This document shows, one piece after another, positions 1-4,575 of a stretch of 8,208 nucleotides of DNA. Position numbers and translations under genes: made by a program. How positions within the stretch are numbered: position 1 is the first letter of the stretch; the number at the start of each line of letters is the position of its first letter. This stretch comes from an uncultured Solobacterium sp. (GTDB lineage: Bacteria; Bacillota_I; Bacilli_A; Erysipelotrichales; Erysipelotrichaceae): the NCBI GenBank assembly GCA_937910655.1, contig CALEMV010000252.1, positions 1-8,208 of the forward strand, written 5' to 3'. The notes under the pieces were generated by a model. That model was not told the DNA's origin, did no database searches, and saw only the letters and a program-made list of their open reading frames with translations.

Positions 1-40
1 TTTGTCAATGTAATATTTATAAACAGATGAATAAATATGT

Positions 41-70
41 AAAAATAACAGCCTAAATAGGCTGTTATTT
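41..70 (-). terminator. Rho-independent terminator of the PadR/HAAS-DUF4097 operon
   Basis: Positions 43-54 and 59-70 form a perfect 12-base inverted repeat around a 4-base loop. Read on the minus strand, the hairpin runs directly into a T-rich run (complement of 41-45). The TAA stop of the upstream gene (67-65) lies inside the first arm. The stem is rather A+T-rich, but its length and the T run support a real terminator. Positions 1-40 contain nothing I can identify. Confidence 0.75.
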
Positions 71-1279
71 GAAGCTTATATCACCAGCATTTGTTTTGAT
101 GAGAATTTCACCTTTTCCATCACCGACAATGTATTTTTTATGACGGAGCTTTTGGTATGGTAAATCATCGTCAAAGTCAATATCTCCGAAGTTTGTGGAG
201 AGACTTGCACGGTAGTCTTTTGTTTCTGTTGTCATATCAATATCGCCTGCAGTAGATGTGACTTGGATGTTTTGGATTTCTCCATGAACATCTAAATTGA
301 TGTCGCCTGCAGTTGTTTTTACTTCGATGATAGGAGAGGATACTTCCATATCGATATCCCCTGCAGCTGCGGAGAGTTGAATGACATTGGCGGCGTGTTT
401 TTGAATATCAATATCTCCAGCTGCGATATTGGCATATAGATTACCTGTTGTATTTGTTAAGTCCACATCACCAGCAGATAGCTTCATGCTAATTTCGTCG
501 AAGTTCGAATCAGAGATATCTAAGTCACCTGCTAACATCGTAAAGTCAGCACGTTTCATTTCAACGCGGCTGAGAGAAACATCTCCAGATTTGTTATGAC
601 AGTTGAATTCATCAAGCTTAATATCGTTGATATCTACATCACCAGCAGGTGCTTCCATTGTGATTGTTGTAACACCAGATGGAATTTGAACGGTCAAGTC
701 ACCGCTACCAGACACAAGAATCGTAGCAGTTATATCATTTATTTCACAACGAATTCCATCAGTTGTAGGATTTCTAAAGATACTTTGTGACTGGGTAAAT
801 TCATAGCGAAGCTCATTTCCTTTTTCTAGAGTTATATCCAAGGATGACAGTAATGTCTCGCTGTGAATCACTAAGTGAGCGATAGAATCTGGAAGTGTTT
901 CAGTCTGAGGATCTGAATAGTACTGCGCTGTATTCTTCTTACGGTCCATATTAGCTGTAAAGTTTTTTGCATGACCTAGTGCTTCATCTGCGATACGTGT
1001 AAACGCATGGAAGGCTGTAGATAATCCTTCTTTTAAGTTTTCGTAGTCTTTGTTTTTCTGTTCTTTATGAACAGTTTCTTTTTCTCCACCCATCATGTGA
1101 ATATTCTCGATTACATCATCGATTGTACCGAGATCATTCATGATTTCTTCTTCGCTTCTGCCTTCGTTAATTCCTTCTTGAAAGTGTGCTTCAAAGGCAT
1201 CGAGAATATCTTTTTTAAAACTTGGTGAGTAGTTTGCGAGTGCTTGATTTAAAGCTGCTAAATATTCATTTTTTGTCAT
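65..1279 (-). CDS. HAAS (DUF1700) - DUF4097 beta-repeat protein, no membrane span
   Basis: The protein has 404 residues. Residues 1-60 resemble the HAAS/DUF1700 helical domain, with MTKNEYLAAL at the start and a later stretch of the type EEEIMNDLGTIDDVIENI; this domain commonly accompanies PadR regulators. Residues about 81-115 form a long, possibly amphipathic helix. From about 190 to the C-terminus the chain consists of turns marked by AGDIDI-like motifs every 18-20 residues (Gly at 193, 213, 232, 251, 270, 288, 307, 325, 345, 365, 399), as in DUF4097 'putative adhesin' proteins that form a beta-helix. No signal peptide, sorting signal or hydrophobic span is visible, so a cytoplasmic or peripheral-membrane location is inferred; relatives often carry a membrane segment between the two domains. 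The start is ATG 1279-1277, which overlaps the PadR stop as ATGA and has an AAAGGTGG ribosome site 10 bases upstream. An in-frame ATG at 1315 lies inside padR and lacks this support. The exact function is unknown; a role in envelope-stress sensing with PadR is inferred. Confidence 0.85.
   Translation of the reverse strand: MTKNEYLAALNQALANYSPSFKKDILDAFEAHFQEGINEGRSEEEIMNDLGTIDDVIENIHMMGGEKETVHKEQKNKDYENLKEGLSTAFHAFTRIADEALGHAKNFTANMDRKKNTAQYYSDPQTETLPDSIAHLVIHSETLLSSLDITLEKGNELRYEFTQSQSIFRNPTTDGIRCEINDITATILVSGSGDLTVQIPSGVTTITMEAPAGDVDINDIKLDEFNCHNKSGDVSLSRVEMKRADFTMLAGDLDISDSNFDEISMKLSAGDVDLTNTTGNLYANIAAGDIDIQKHAANVIQLSAAAGDIDMEVSSPIIEVKTTAGDINLDVHGEIQNIQVTSTAGDIDMTTETKDYRASLSTNFGDIDFDDDLPYQKLRHKKYIVGDGKGEILIKTNAGDISFK
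80..703 (-). repeat. Degenerate coding repeat of about 57 bases (AGD[IV]D turns)
   Basis: Eleven copies of a GD[ILV]-centred motif recur within the coding sequence, ten of them at steps of 54-60 bases, with one wider gap before the last copy. At DNA level the plus strand shows recurring words such as ATATCxCCTGCAG and ACATCACCAGCAG; CTGCAG occurs exactly at 247, 307 and 361. The copies have diverged at synonymous sites, so this is an old protein repeat kept by selection on the beta-helix, not a recent tandem duplication. Confidence 0.8.
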
Positions 1280-1578
1280 ATCAGTTTTTCCACCTTTTGA
1301 ACGAATGTAATCCATTCTTCTTTCTGTTGTTGTTGGTAAAGTTTTCCTTCTTCTGTTAAATGATAGTATTTTCTAGCTGGGCCACCGGACGACTCGACAA
1401 GATAGGTCTCAAGATAACCATTATCTTTTAGTCTTTTTAAAATTAAATATAATGTACCGGCAGTGACGGACATTTCTTGGGAAATATCTTCAGTTAGTTC
1501 GTATCCGTACTTATCATCTTTTACTAACCTCGAAAGAACGCATAATTCTAAAACACCTTTTTTAAATTGTGCATCCAT
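1276..1578 (-). CDS. PadR-family transcriptional repressor (short form)
   Basis: The protein has 100 residues, the usual size of short PadR proteins, with a winged-helix fold and little beyond it. Visible signatures are KKGVLELCVLSRL in helix 1, YGYEL (24-28), the recognition helix TAGTLYLILKRL (39-50), and the wing GGPARKYYHLTEEG (65-78). A final helix (about 79-100) would serve dimerisation. The start is ATG 1578-1576, because a perfect AAGGAGG site (complement of 1586-1592) stands 7 bases upstream; the reading frame stays open to 1629, but that stretch overlaps the promoter. Its stop overlaps the start of the HAAS-DUF4097 gene by ATGA, so the two are translationally coupled. PadR proteins of this type usually repress their own operon, and the inverted repeat over the promoter supports this. 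The inducing signal cannot be read from the sequence. Confidence 0.93.
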   Translation of the reverse strand: MDAQFKKGVLELCVLSRLVKDDKYGYELTEDISQEMSVTAGTLYLILKRLKDNGYLETYLVESSGGPARKYYHLTEEGKLYQQQQKEEWITFVQKVEKLI

Positions 1579-1585
1579 TGTTTTT

Positions 1586-1592
1586 CCTCCTT
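1586..1592 (-). promoter_or_regulatory. Strong ribosome binding site of padR
   Basis: The minus strand reads AAGGAGG, fully complementary to the 16S anti-Shine-Dalgarno core, 7 bases before ATG 1578. It decides the padR start over the upstream in-frame codons. Confidence 0.85.
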
Positions 1593-1600
1593 GCAAGTAG

Positions 1601-1629
1601 AATATAACACATACTATTATGTAATGCAA
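1601..1629 (-). promoter_or_regulatory. Sigma-A-type promoter of the padR operon
   Basis: On the minus strand a -35 element TTGCAT (complement of 1624-1629) is followed after exactly 17 bases by a -10 element TATATT (complement of 1601-1606). Transcription would start near 1594, giving a leader of only about 16 bases that contains the AAGGAGG site. One arm of the inverted repeat at 1609-1639 lies in the spacer and the other just upstream of -35, so a bound repressor would block RNA polymerase. Confidence 0.7.
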
Positions 1630-1639
1630 TATAGTATGT
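1609..1639. promoter_or_regulatory. Probable PadR operator (inverted repeat)
   Basis: ACATACTAT at 1609-1617 is repeated in perfect inverted orientation as ATAGTATGT at 1631-1639, with a 13-base spacer. The ACAT/ATGT half-sites resemble those described for PadR-family operators. A second, nested ACAT-N6-ATGT dyad occupies 1609-1622. Position over the promoter and adjacency to padR suggest autoregulation; binding itself is inferred. Confidence 0.6.
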
Positions 1640-1640
1640 T

Positions 1641-1668
1641 AAAAAATATACTCCACTTGGAGTATATT
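1641..1668 (-). terminator. Rho-independent terminator of asnA
   Basis: AATATACTCC (1645-1654) and GGAGTATATT (1659-1668) pair perfectly around the loop ACTT. On the minus strand the hairpin is followed by six T (complement of 1641-1646). The first arm begins inside the asnA stop codon (1669-1667). The T run ends one base before the padR operator. Confidence 0.8.
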
Positions 1669-2677
1669 AGAGTAAATGTATTTTGTGGGCTTCGCATTCA
1701 TCGACCATATCTTGTGGCCAGATAGAAGCCTGGACTTCACCCACATGTGCTTTATTTAGCAGTAGCATGCACAATCTAGATTGGCCAATACCGCCACCAA
1801 TAGTATATGGAAGTTCGCATTTTTGAATCATCTGGTGATATGGATATTGTAGACGTTCTTCCACACTCCGAATACGGCACTGTTCTACGATAGAGTTTTC
1901 ATCAACACGGATACCCATGCTGGAGATTTCTAATGCACGCTCTAGGGATGGTAACCAGAAGAATAGATCACCATTGAGATTCCAGTCATCATAGTCAGGT
2001 GCACGTCCATCATGTGGTTGTCCGCTGCGTTTTAAAGCATGACCAATACGCTTAATAAAGACACATTTCTTTTCTTTCGTGATTGCGTCTTCACGTTCCT
2101 TTGGAGAAAGATCAGGATACATATCTTCTAACTCTTGGGAATCGATAAAGAATACATCATTAGCTAGATGACACACGGCCTGTGGATATTTGTACCAGAT
2201 CTCATGTTCCATGTGTTTGATAACTTTGAAGATTGTACGTACCGTTTCTTCTAGCATTTCCTCAGTACGTTCTTCTTTCGTGATGACTTTTTCCCAATCC
2301 CATTGATCAACATAAACAGAATGTAAGTTGTCGAGTTCTTCATCACGACGAATCGCATTCATATTTGTATAGAGACCATCATGAACTTCAAAGTTATACT
2401 TCTTCAGTGCGAAACGTTTCCACTTGGCAAGAGATTGTACAACTTCAATTGTTTCGTTTGGCATCTCTGCGATATCAAAAGATACAGGACGCTCTATACC
2501 ATTTAGGTTATCGTTCAAACCAGTACTCTTTGGCACGAATAATGGAGCAGAGATTCTAGATAGGTGCATTTCTCTTCCAAATTCCTTTTGGAAAGTATCA
2601 CGAATGTATTTGATGGCTTCTTGTGTTTGTCTCACATCAAGAATAGGATCATAGTCTTTAGGTATTAATAATTGCAT
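1667..2677 (-). CDS. asnA: Aspartate-ammonia ligase (AsnA-type asparagine synthetase)
   Basis: This cytoplasmic enzyme makes asparagine from aspartate, ammonia and ATP, releasing AMP and pyrophosphate; its fold is that of a class II aminoacyl-tRNA synthetase. The protein has 336 residues, against 330 in Escherichia coli. Family signatures recognised are SLAKWKR (82-88), [10 protein letters not shown] (101-110), [12 protein letters not shown] (118-129), RAPDYDDW (225-232), ISSMGIRVD (251-259) and [10 protein letters not shown] (292-301). The start is ATG 2677, preceded by a GAGGTG ribosome site about 7 bases upstream. It is a single-gene unit with its own extended -10 promoter and terminator. 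The leader appears to be only about 17 bases, so there is no T-box or other leader attenuator, and no asnC regulator is next to it. The reading frame is intact with all core motifs. Confidence 0.97.
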   Translation of the reverse strand: MQLLIPKDYDPILDVRQTQEAIKYIRDTFQKEFGREMHLSRISAPLFVPKSTGLNDNLNGIERPVSFDIAEMPNETIEVVQSLAKWKRFALKKYNFEVHDGLYTNMNAIRRDEELDNLHSVYVDQWDWEKVITKEERTEEMLEETVRTIFKVIKHMEHEIWYKYPQAVCHLANDVFFIDSQELEDMYPDLSPKEREDAITKEKKCVFIKRIGHALKRSGQPHDGRAPDYDDWNLNGDLFFWLPSLERALEISSMGIRVDENSIVEQCRIRSVEERLQYPYHQMIQKCELPYTIGGGIGQSRLCMLLLNKAHVGEVQASIWPQDMVDECEAHKIHLL

Positions 2678-2700
2678 AACATCACCTCATAGTGCGTTTA

Positions 2701-2709
2701 ATTTTAACA
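2701..2709 (-). promoter_or_regulatory. Extended -10 promoter of asnA
   Basis: The minus strand reads TG-T-TAAAAT, with TAAAAT as the complement of 2701-2706 and the TG extension at 2709-2708. No good -35 hexamer stands 16-18 bases upstream, which is typical of extended -10 promoters. The start site would be near 2694. The divergent intergenic stretch from about 2711 to 2809 holds no gene. Confidence 0.5.
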
Positions 2710-2809
2710 CAGAATGAAGAACTTGAGATAGAGAGAAGTCGCATATTTTATGTCTTTGTGTGTGAAATAAGCTAGATACCATGCATACATGCGGTGGTGA
2801 GTATATTCC

Positions 2810-2822
2810 TTGAAAAATTCAA
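2810..2822. promoter_or_regulatory. Possible operator: dyad over the -35 element
   Basis: TTGAA-AAA-TTCAA is a perfect 5-3-5 inverted repeat that contains the -35 hexamer. The downstream gene encodes an OhrR-type MarR repressor, and MarR-family sites are short A+T-rich dyads overlapping promoters. It does not match the longer TACAATT/AATTGTA type of OhrR site known in Bacillus, so assignment to OhrR is only a suggestion. Confidence 0.35.
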
Positions 2823-2838
2823 TTATCTTTCATACAAT
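2810..2838 (+). promoter_or_regulatory. Sigma-A-type promoter of the flavoprotein-ohrR operon
   Basis: TTGAAA (2810-2815) is separated by exactly 17 bases from TACAAT (2833-2838), each matching the consensus at five of six positions. Transcription would start near 2845. This rules out the in-frame GTG at 2794 as the start of the flavoprotein, since it lies upstream of the promoter. Confidence 0.75.
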
Positions 2839-2848
2839 ATAAAACGAT

Positions 2849-2855
2849 TAAGGAG
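2849..2855 (+). promoter_or_regulatory. Ribosome binding site of the flavoprotein gene
   Basis: TAAGGAG stands 4 bases before one ATG (2860) and 7 bases before the next (2863). The 7-base spacing is the usual one, so 2863 is preferred; use of 2860 would add only one Met. Confidence 0.8.
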
Positions 2856-2862
2856 TATTATG

Positions 2863-3741
2863 ATGACACGTTATGATATAGCAATTATCGGTACTGGTCC
2901 AGCAGGATTAGAGGCAGCCATTACCGCGAAGGTGCGTAATAAAAATATTATCTTATTTGGTTCAAAGGACTTGAGCCAAAAGATGCAGGTGGTAAAACAC
3001 CCAATTCTAAACTACTTGGACTTACCATCTAAAACAGGTGTAGAGATGGCTAATGTATTCCAACAACAGTTGGATGAACTTGGAATTTCGATTACAGAGG
3101 AGAAGGTTTCTAATGTTTATGCGATGGGTGAGTACTTCGCACTACAGTTAAATAACAGCGAGGTTGTTGAGGCAACTTCCGTTATTCTAGCGACTGGTGT
3201 TGCGGCAGGAAAGCCATATGTTGGTGAGGAACAGTTCTTGGGCCGTGGCGTTAGCTATTGTGCAACTTGCGATGCGCCTTTATATAAAGGAAAGGTAGTT
3301 GCGGTTGTGGCAGGAAGTAAGGAAGAGGAAGCTGAAGCCGACTTCCTTGGCGAAGTATGTGAAAAGGTATATTACTTCCCACAATATAAGGATGAACCAC
3401 AGTTAAATAGTAAGAACATTGAAATTCACCATGAAAAGCCTGTTGAAATTTCGGGTATGATGAAGGCAAATACACTGAAGACAGATCAAAGTGAATATAC
3501 AGTAGACTGTGTATTTATCTTACGACCAACGCAATTCCCAGGCTCTCTAGTACCAGGTCTTGAAATTGCAGGTAATGCGGTTAAGGTTGATTTACAGATG
3601 AAGACAAATCTAGCAGGTCTATTTGCGGCAGGTGATATCACAGGACAGCCATACCAATATATCAAAGCGGCTGGACAGGGAAATGTCGCAGCATTATCTG
3701 CGGTAGCGTATGTTGATGAACTAAAGAGAAAGAAGCAGTAG
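2863..3741 (+). CDS. Thioredoxin-reductase-like flavoprotein with degenerate NADPH site (FFTR-like)
   Basis: The protein has 292 residues, somewhat shorter than the roughly 310-320 of NADPH-dependent thioredoxin reductases. FAD-binding features are intact: GTGPAG (10-15), ATG (110-112), and the C-terminal GDITGQP...AAGQG (257-273). The redox pair is present as CATC (Cys133, Cys136). In the second nucleotide-binding domain the expected GGGxSA loop is replaced by VVAGSKEEEA (148-157), and the HRRxxxR segment that holds the NADPH phosphate is replaced by YYFPQYKDE (170-178). Loss of both motifs is characteristic of the ferredoxin-dependent flavin thioredoxin reductases (FFTR) described in clostridia, which reduce thioredoxin without NADPH. 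That assignment is inferred; another electron donor or another disulfide partner is possible. No thioredoxin gene lies nearby. The gene is co-transcribed with ohrR 9 bases downstream, which suggests a role in thiol or peroxide stress. Confidence 0.9.
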   Translation: MTRYDIAIIGTGPAGLEAAITAKVRNKNIILFGSKDLSQKMQVVKHPILNYLDLPSKTGVEMANVFQQQLDELGISITEEKVSNVYAMGEYFALQLNNSEVVEATSVILATGVAAGKPYVGEEQFLGRGVSYCATCDAPLYKGKVVAVVAGSKEEEAEADFLGEVCEKVYYFPQYKDEPQLNSKNIEIHHEKPVEISGMMKANTLKTDQSEYTVDCVFILRPTQFPGSLVPGLEIAGNAVKVDLQMKTNLAGLFAAGDITGQPYQYIKAAGQGNVAALSAVAYVDELKRKKQ

Positions 3742-3750
3742 GTGATTATT

Positions 3751-4188
3751 ATGATAGGACAGAAAATTGATACATTAAAATTAGAGAATCAATTATGTTT
3801 CCCACTCTACGCGGCTGCTAGAAAGATTACAGCAGCGTATACTCCTCTCTTAAAACCACTTGAGATGACGTATACACAATATATTGTATTCTTGGTGTTA
3901 TGGGAGAAGGATGATATTTCTGTAGGTGAGTTGTGTGAACGATTATATCTAGATAGTGGAACAATCACTCCATTACTCAAGAAGATGGAAGACAAGAATT
4001 GGTTAACAAGAACACGTTCTAAATTAGATGAGCGTGTGGTAATGATTAAGTTAACAAAAGAAGGCAAGAACATGAAGAAACAATGTGCAGATATTCCTGC
4101 AAAAGTTCGCTCTTGTGTATGTCTGAACCAGGATGAATCACAGGACTTATATAAAGCACTGTATAAGATTCTTGAAGAGAAAAAATAG
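3751..4188 (+). CDS. ohrR: OhrR-type MarR-family organic peroxide sensor
   Basis: The protein has 145 residues with the MarR winged helix. LKLENQLCFPLYAA (9-22) matches Bacillus subtilis OhrR almost exactly, placing the peroxide-sensing cysteine at Cys16. Tyr30 and Tyr41, equivalent to the two tyrosines that hydrogen-bond the reactive thiol in Bacillus OhrR, are also conserved. The recognition region LYLDSGTITPLLKKME (65-80) and the wing with DERVVMIKLTKEG (93-105) are typical. Extra cysteines occur at 62, 112, 122 and 124; one of the last two could act as resolving partner as in two-Cys OhrR proteins of Xanthomonas, which is inference. The start is ATG 3751, served by TAGGTGAT (3739-3746) that overlaps the stop of the flavoprotein gene; a GTG at 3742 is less well placed. 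The usual partner ohrA is not in the window, so the likely target is its own operon or a distant ohr gene. Confidence 0.88.
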   Translation: MIGQKIDTLKLENQLCFPLYAAARKITAAYTPLLKPLEMTYTQYIVFLVLWEKDDISVGELCERLYLDSGTITPLLKKMEDKNWLTRTRSKLDERVVMIKLTKEGKNMKKQCADIPAKVRSCVCLNQDESQDLYKALYKILEEKK

Positions 4189-4213
4189 CTATGTCAATTG
4201 GCATAGCTTTTTT
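4187..4213. terminator. Bidirectional terminator between ohrR and the chorismate mutase gene
   Basis: AGCTATGTC (4187-4195) and GGCATAGCT (4200-4208) pair over 9 positions (one G-T) around AATT. On the plus strand the T run covers 4208-4213. On the minus strand the hairpin is followed by A then six T (complement of 4180-4186), so it can end both convergent genes. The first arm starts inside the ohrR stop codon (4186-4188). Confidence 0.85.
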
Positions 4214-4216
4214 GTG

Positions 4217-4233
4217 CTTGCATGTAATGCAAG
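4217..4233. repeat. Short perfect hairpin next to the chorismate mutase stop
   Basis: CTTGCAT (4217-4223) and ATGCAAG (4227-4233) pair perfectly around a 3-base loop, directly abutting the stop codon at 4236-4234. No T run follows it on either strand at the right distance, so it is not a complete terminator by itself. It may protect the 3' end of the transcript or assist the terminator 4 bases further on. Confidence 0.5.
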
Positions 4234-4521
4234 TTATTTCTGATTGTGTTTCTCTTTGATTTCTTTCTGATACTCTTTTGAAACTTGCATGGTATAGCGA
4301 TACCAAGATTCAAAATAATCAGAAAGACAAGAATCGTGTAACAGTGCCTTTGTGCGTAGAATATTTTGTGCCTCACGGCCTGTATCTAGGATTGGAAGTT
4401 GGTGTTCTAGTTTGTATTGGATGATACTTTCTACAGCGTGCATACGCTGCTCAAATAATTGAACAAGTTGCGTATCAATGTCGTTAATTTCTAAGCGTTT
4501 TTCATCTAATAATGTCATCAT
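4234..4521 (-). CDS. aroQ: Monofunctional chorismate mutase, AroQ class
   Basis: This cytoplasmic enzyme converts chorismate to prephenate, the branch point to phenylalanine and tyrosine. It has 95 residues, the size of a single all-helical AroQ domain. Compared from memory with the mutase domain of Escherichia coli PheA, all active-site residues are in register: Arg9 (for Arg11), Arg26 (Arg28), Lys37 (Lys39), Asp46 (Asp48), Arg49 (Arg51), Glu50 (Glu52), Ser81 (Ser84) and Gln85 (Gln88). There is no fused prephenate dehydratase, dehydrogenase or DAHP synthase, no signal peptide, and no other aromatic-pathway gene nearby. Two consecutive ATG codons (4521 and 4518) lie 5 and 8 bases from a GAGG core; the first is given here. 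It has its own promoter and shares the bidirectional terminator with ohrR. The extended lysine-rich tail (86-95) is of unknown importance. Confidence 0.92.
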   Translation of the reverse strand: MMTLLDEKRLEINDIDTQLVQLFEQRMHAVESIIQYKLEHQLPILDTGREAQNILRTKALLHDSCLSDYFESWYRYTMQVSKEYQKEIKEKHNQK

Positions 4522-4538
4522 AATAACCTCGTATGTTT

Positions 4539-4567
4539 ATCTTAGCAGATATGAAAAAAGGGCTCAA
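4539..4567 (-). promoter_or_regulatory. Promoter of the chorismate mutase gene, overlapping the ABC terminator
   Basis: The minus strand carries TTGAGC (complement of 4562-4567), then exactly 17 bases, then TAAGAT (complement of 4539-4544) preceded by TGC, an extended -10. The -35 hexamer lies in the loop and second arm of the terminator hairpin of the ABC operon. Transcription would start near 4532, leaving a leader of 11-14 bases with GAGGTT at its front. Confidence 0.55.
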
Positions 4568-4575
4568 CGCCCTTT
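4554..4575 (-). terminator. Rho-independent terminator of the ABC exporter operon
   Basis: On the minus strand AAAGGGC, loop GTTGA, GCCCTTT, then three further T (arms 4569-4575 and 4557-4563; the A run on the plus strand is 4554-4559). The first arm begins inside the TAA stop (4576-4574) of the downstream ABC gene. Confidence 0.85.

Noticed and set aside
80..703. CRISPR-like or satellite array, because of the regular ~57-base periodicity
   Set aside because: The periodicity is in frame, the copies differ at synonymous sites, and it encodes a regular AGDIDI protein repeat.
596..790. Small plus-strand reading frame of 64 codons
   Set aside because: It is antisense to the DUF4097 repeat region, has no convincing ribosome site, and its protein has no recognisable features.
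1279..1315. Longer start for the HAAS-DUF4097 protein (ATG at 1315)
   Set aside because: It lies inside padR with no ribosome site of its own. The ATG at 1279 has AAAGGTGG upstream, overlaps the padR stop as ATGA, and begins with the family-typical MTKNEYL.
2678..2710. T-box or other leader riboswitch controlling asnA
   Set aside because: The predicted leader is only about 17 bases, too short for a T-box, and no anti-terminator pairing is visible upstream.
2779..2794. GCAT-AC-ATGC dyad between asnA and the flavoprotein gene as an operator
   Set aside because: Arms of only 4 bases, about 20 bases upstream of the -35 element, are too weak to support a site.
2794..2862. GTG start at 2794 giving a longer flavoprotein
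   Set aside because: It is upstream of a strong promoter (2810-2838), and the added residues do not resemble the family, which begins just before the FAD motif.
1619..4232. Shared 11-base word ATGTAATGCAA at 1619-1629 and 4222-4232, considered as a common regulator site
   Set aside because: In about 8 kb of A+T-rich DNA several 11-base matches are expected by chance, and one copy sits at a gene 3' end, not a promoter.
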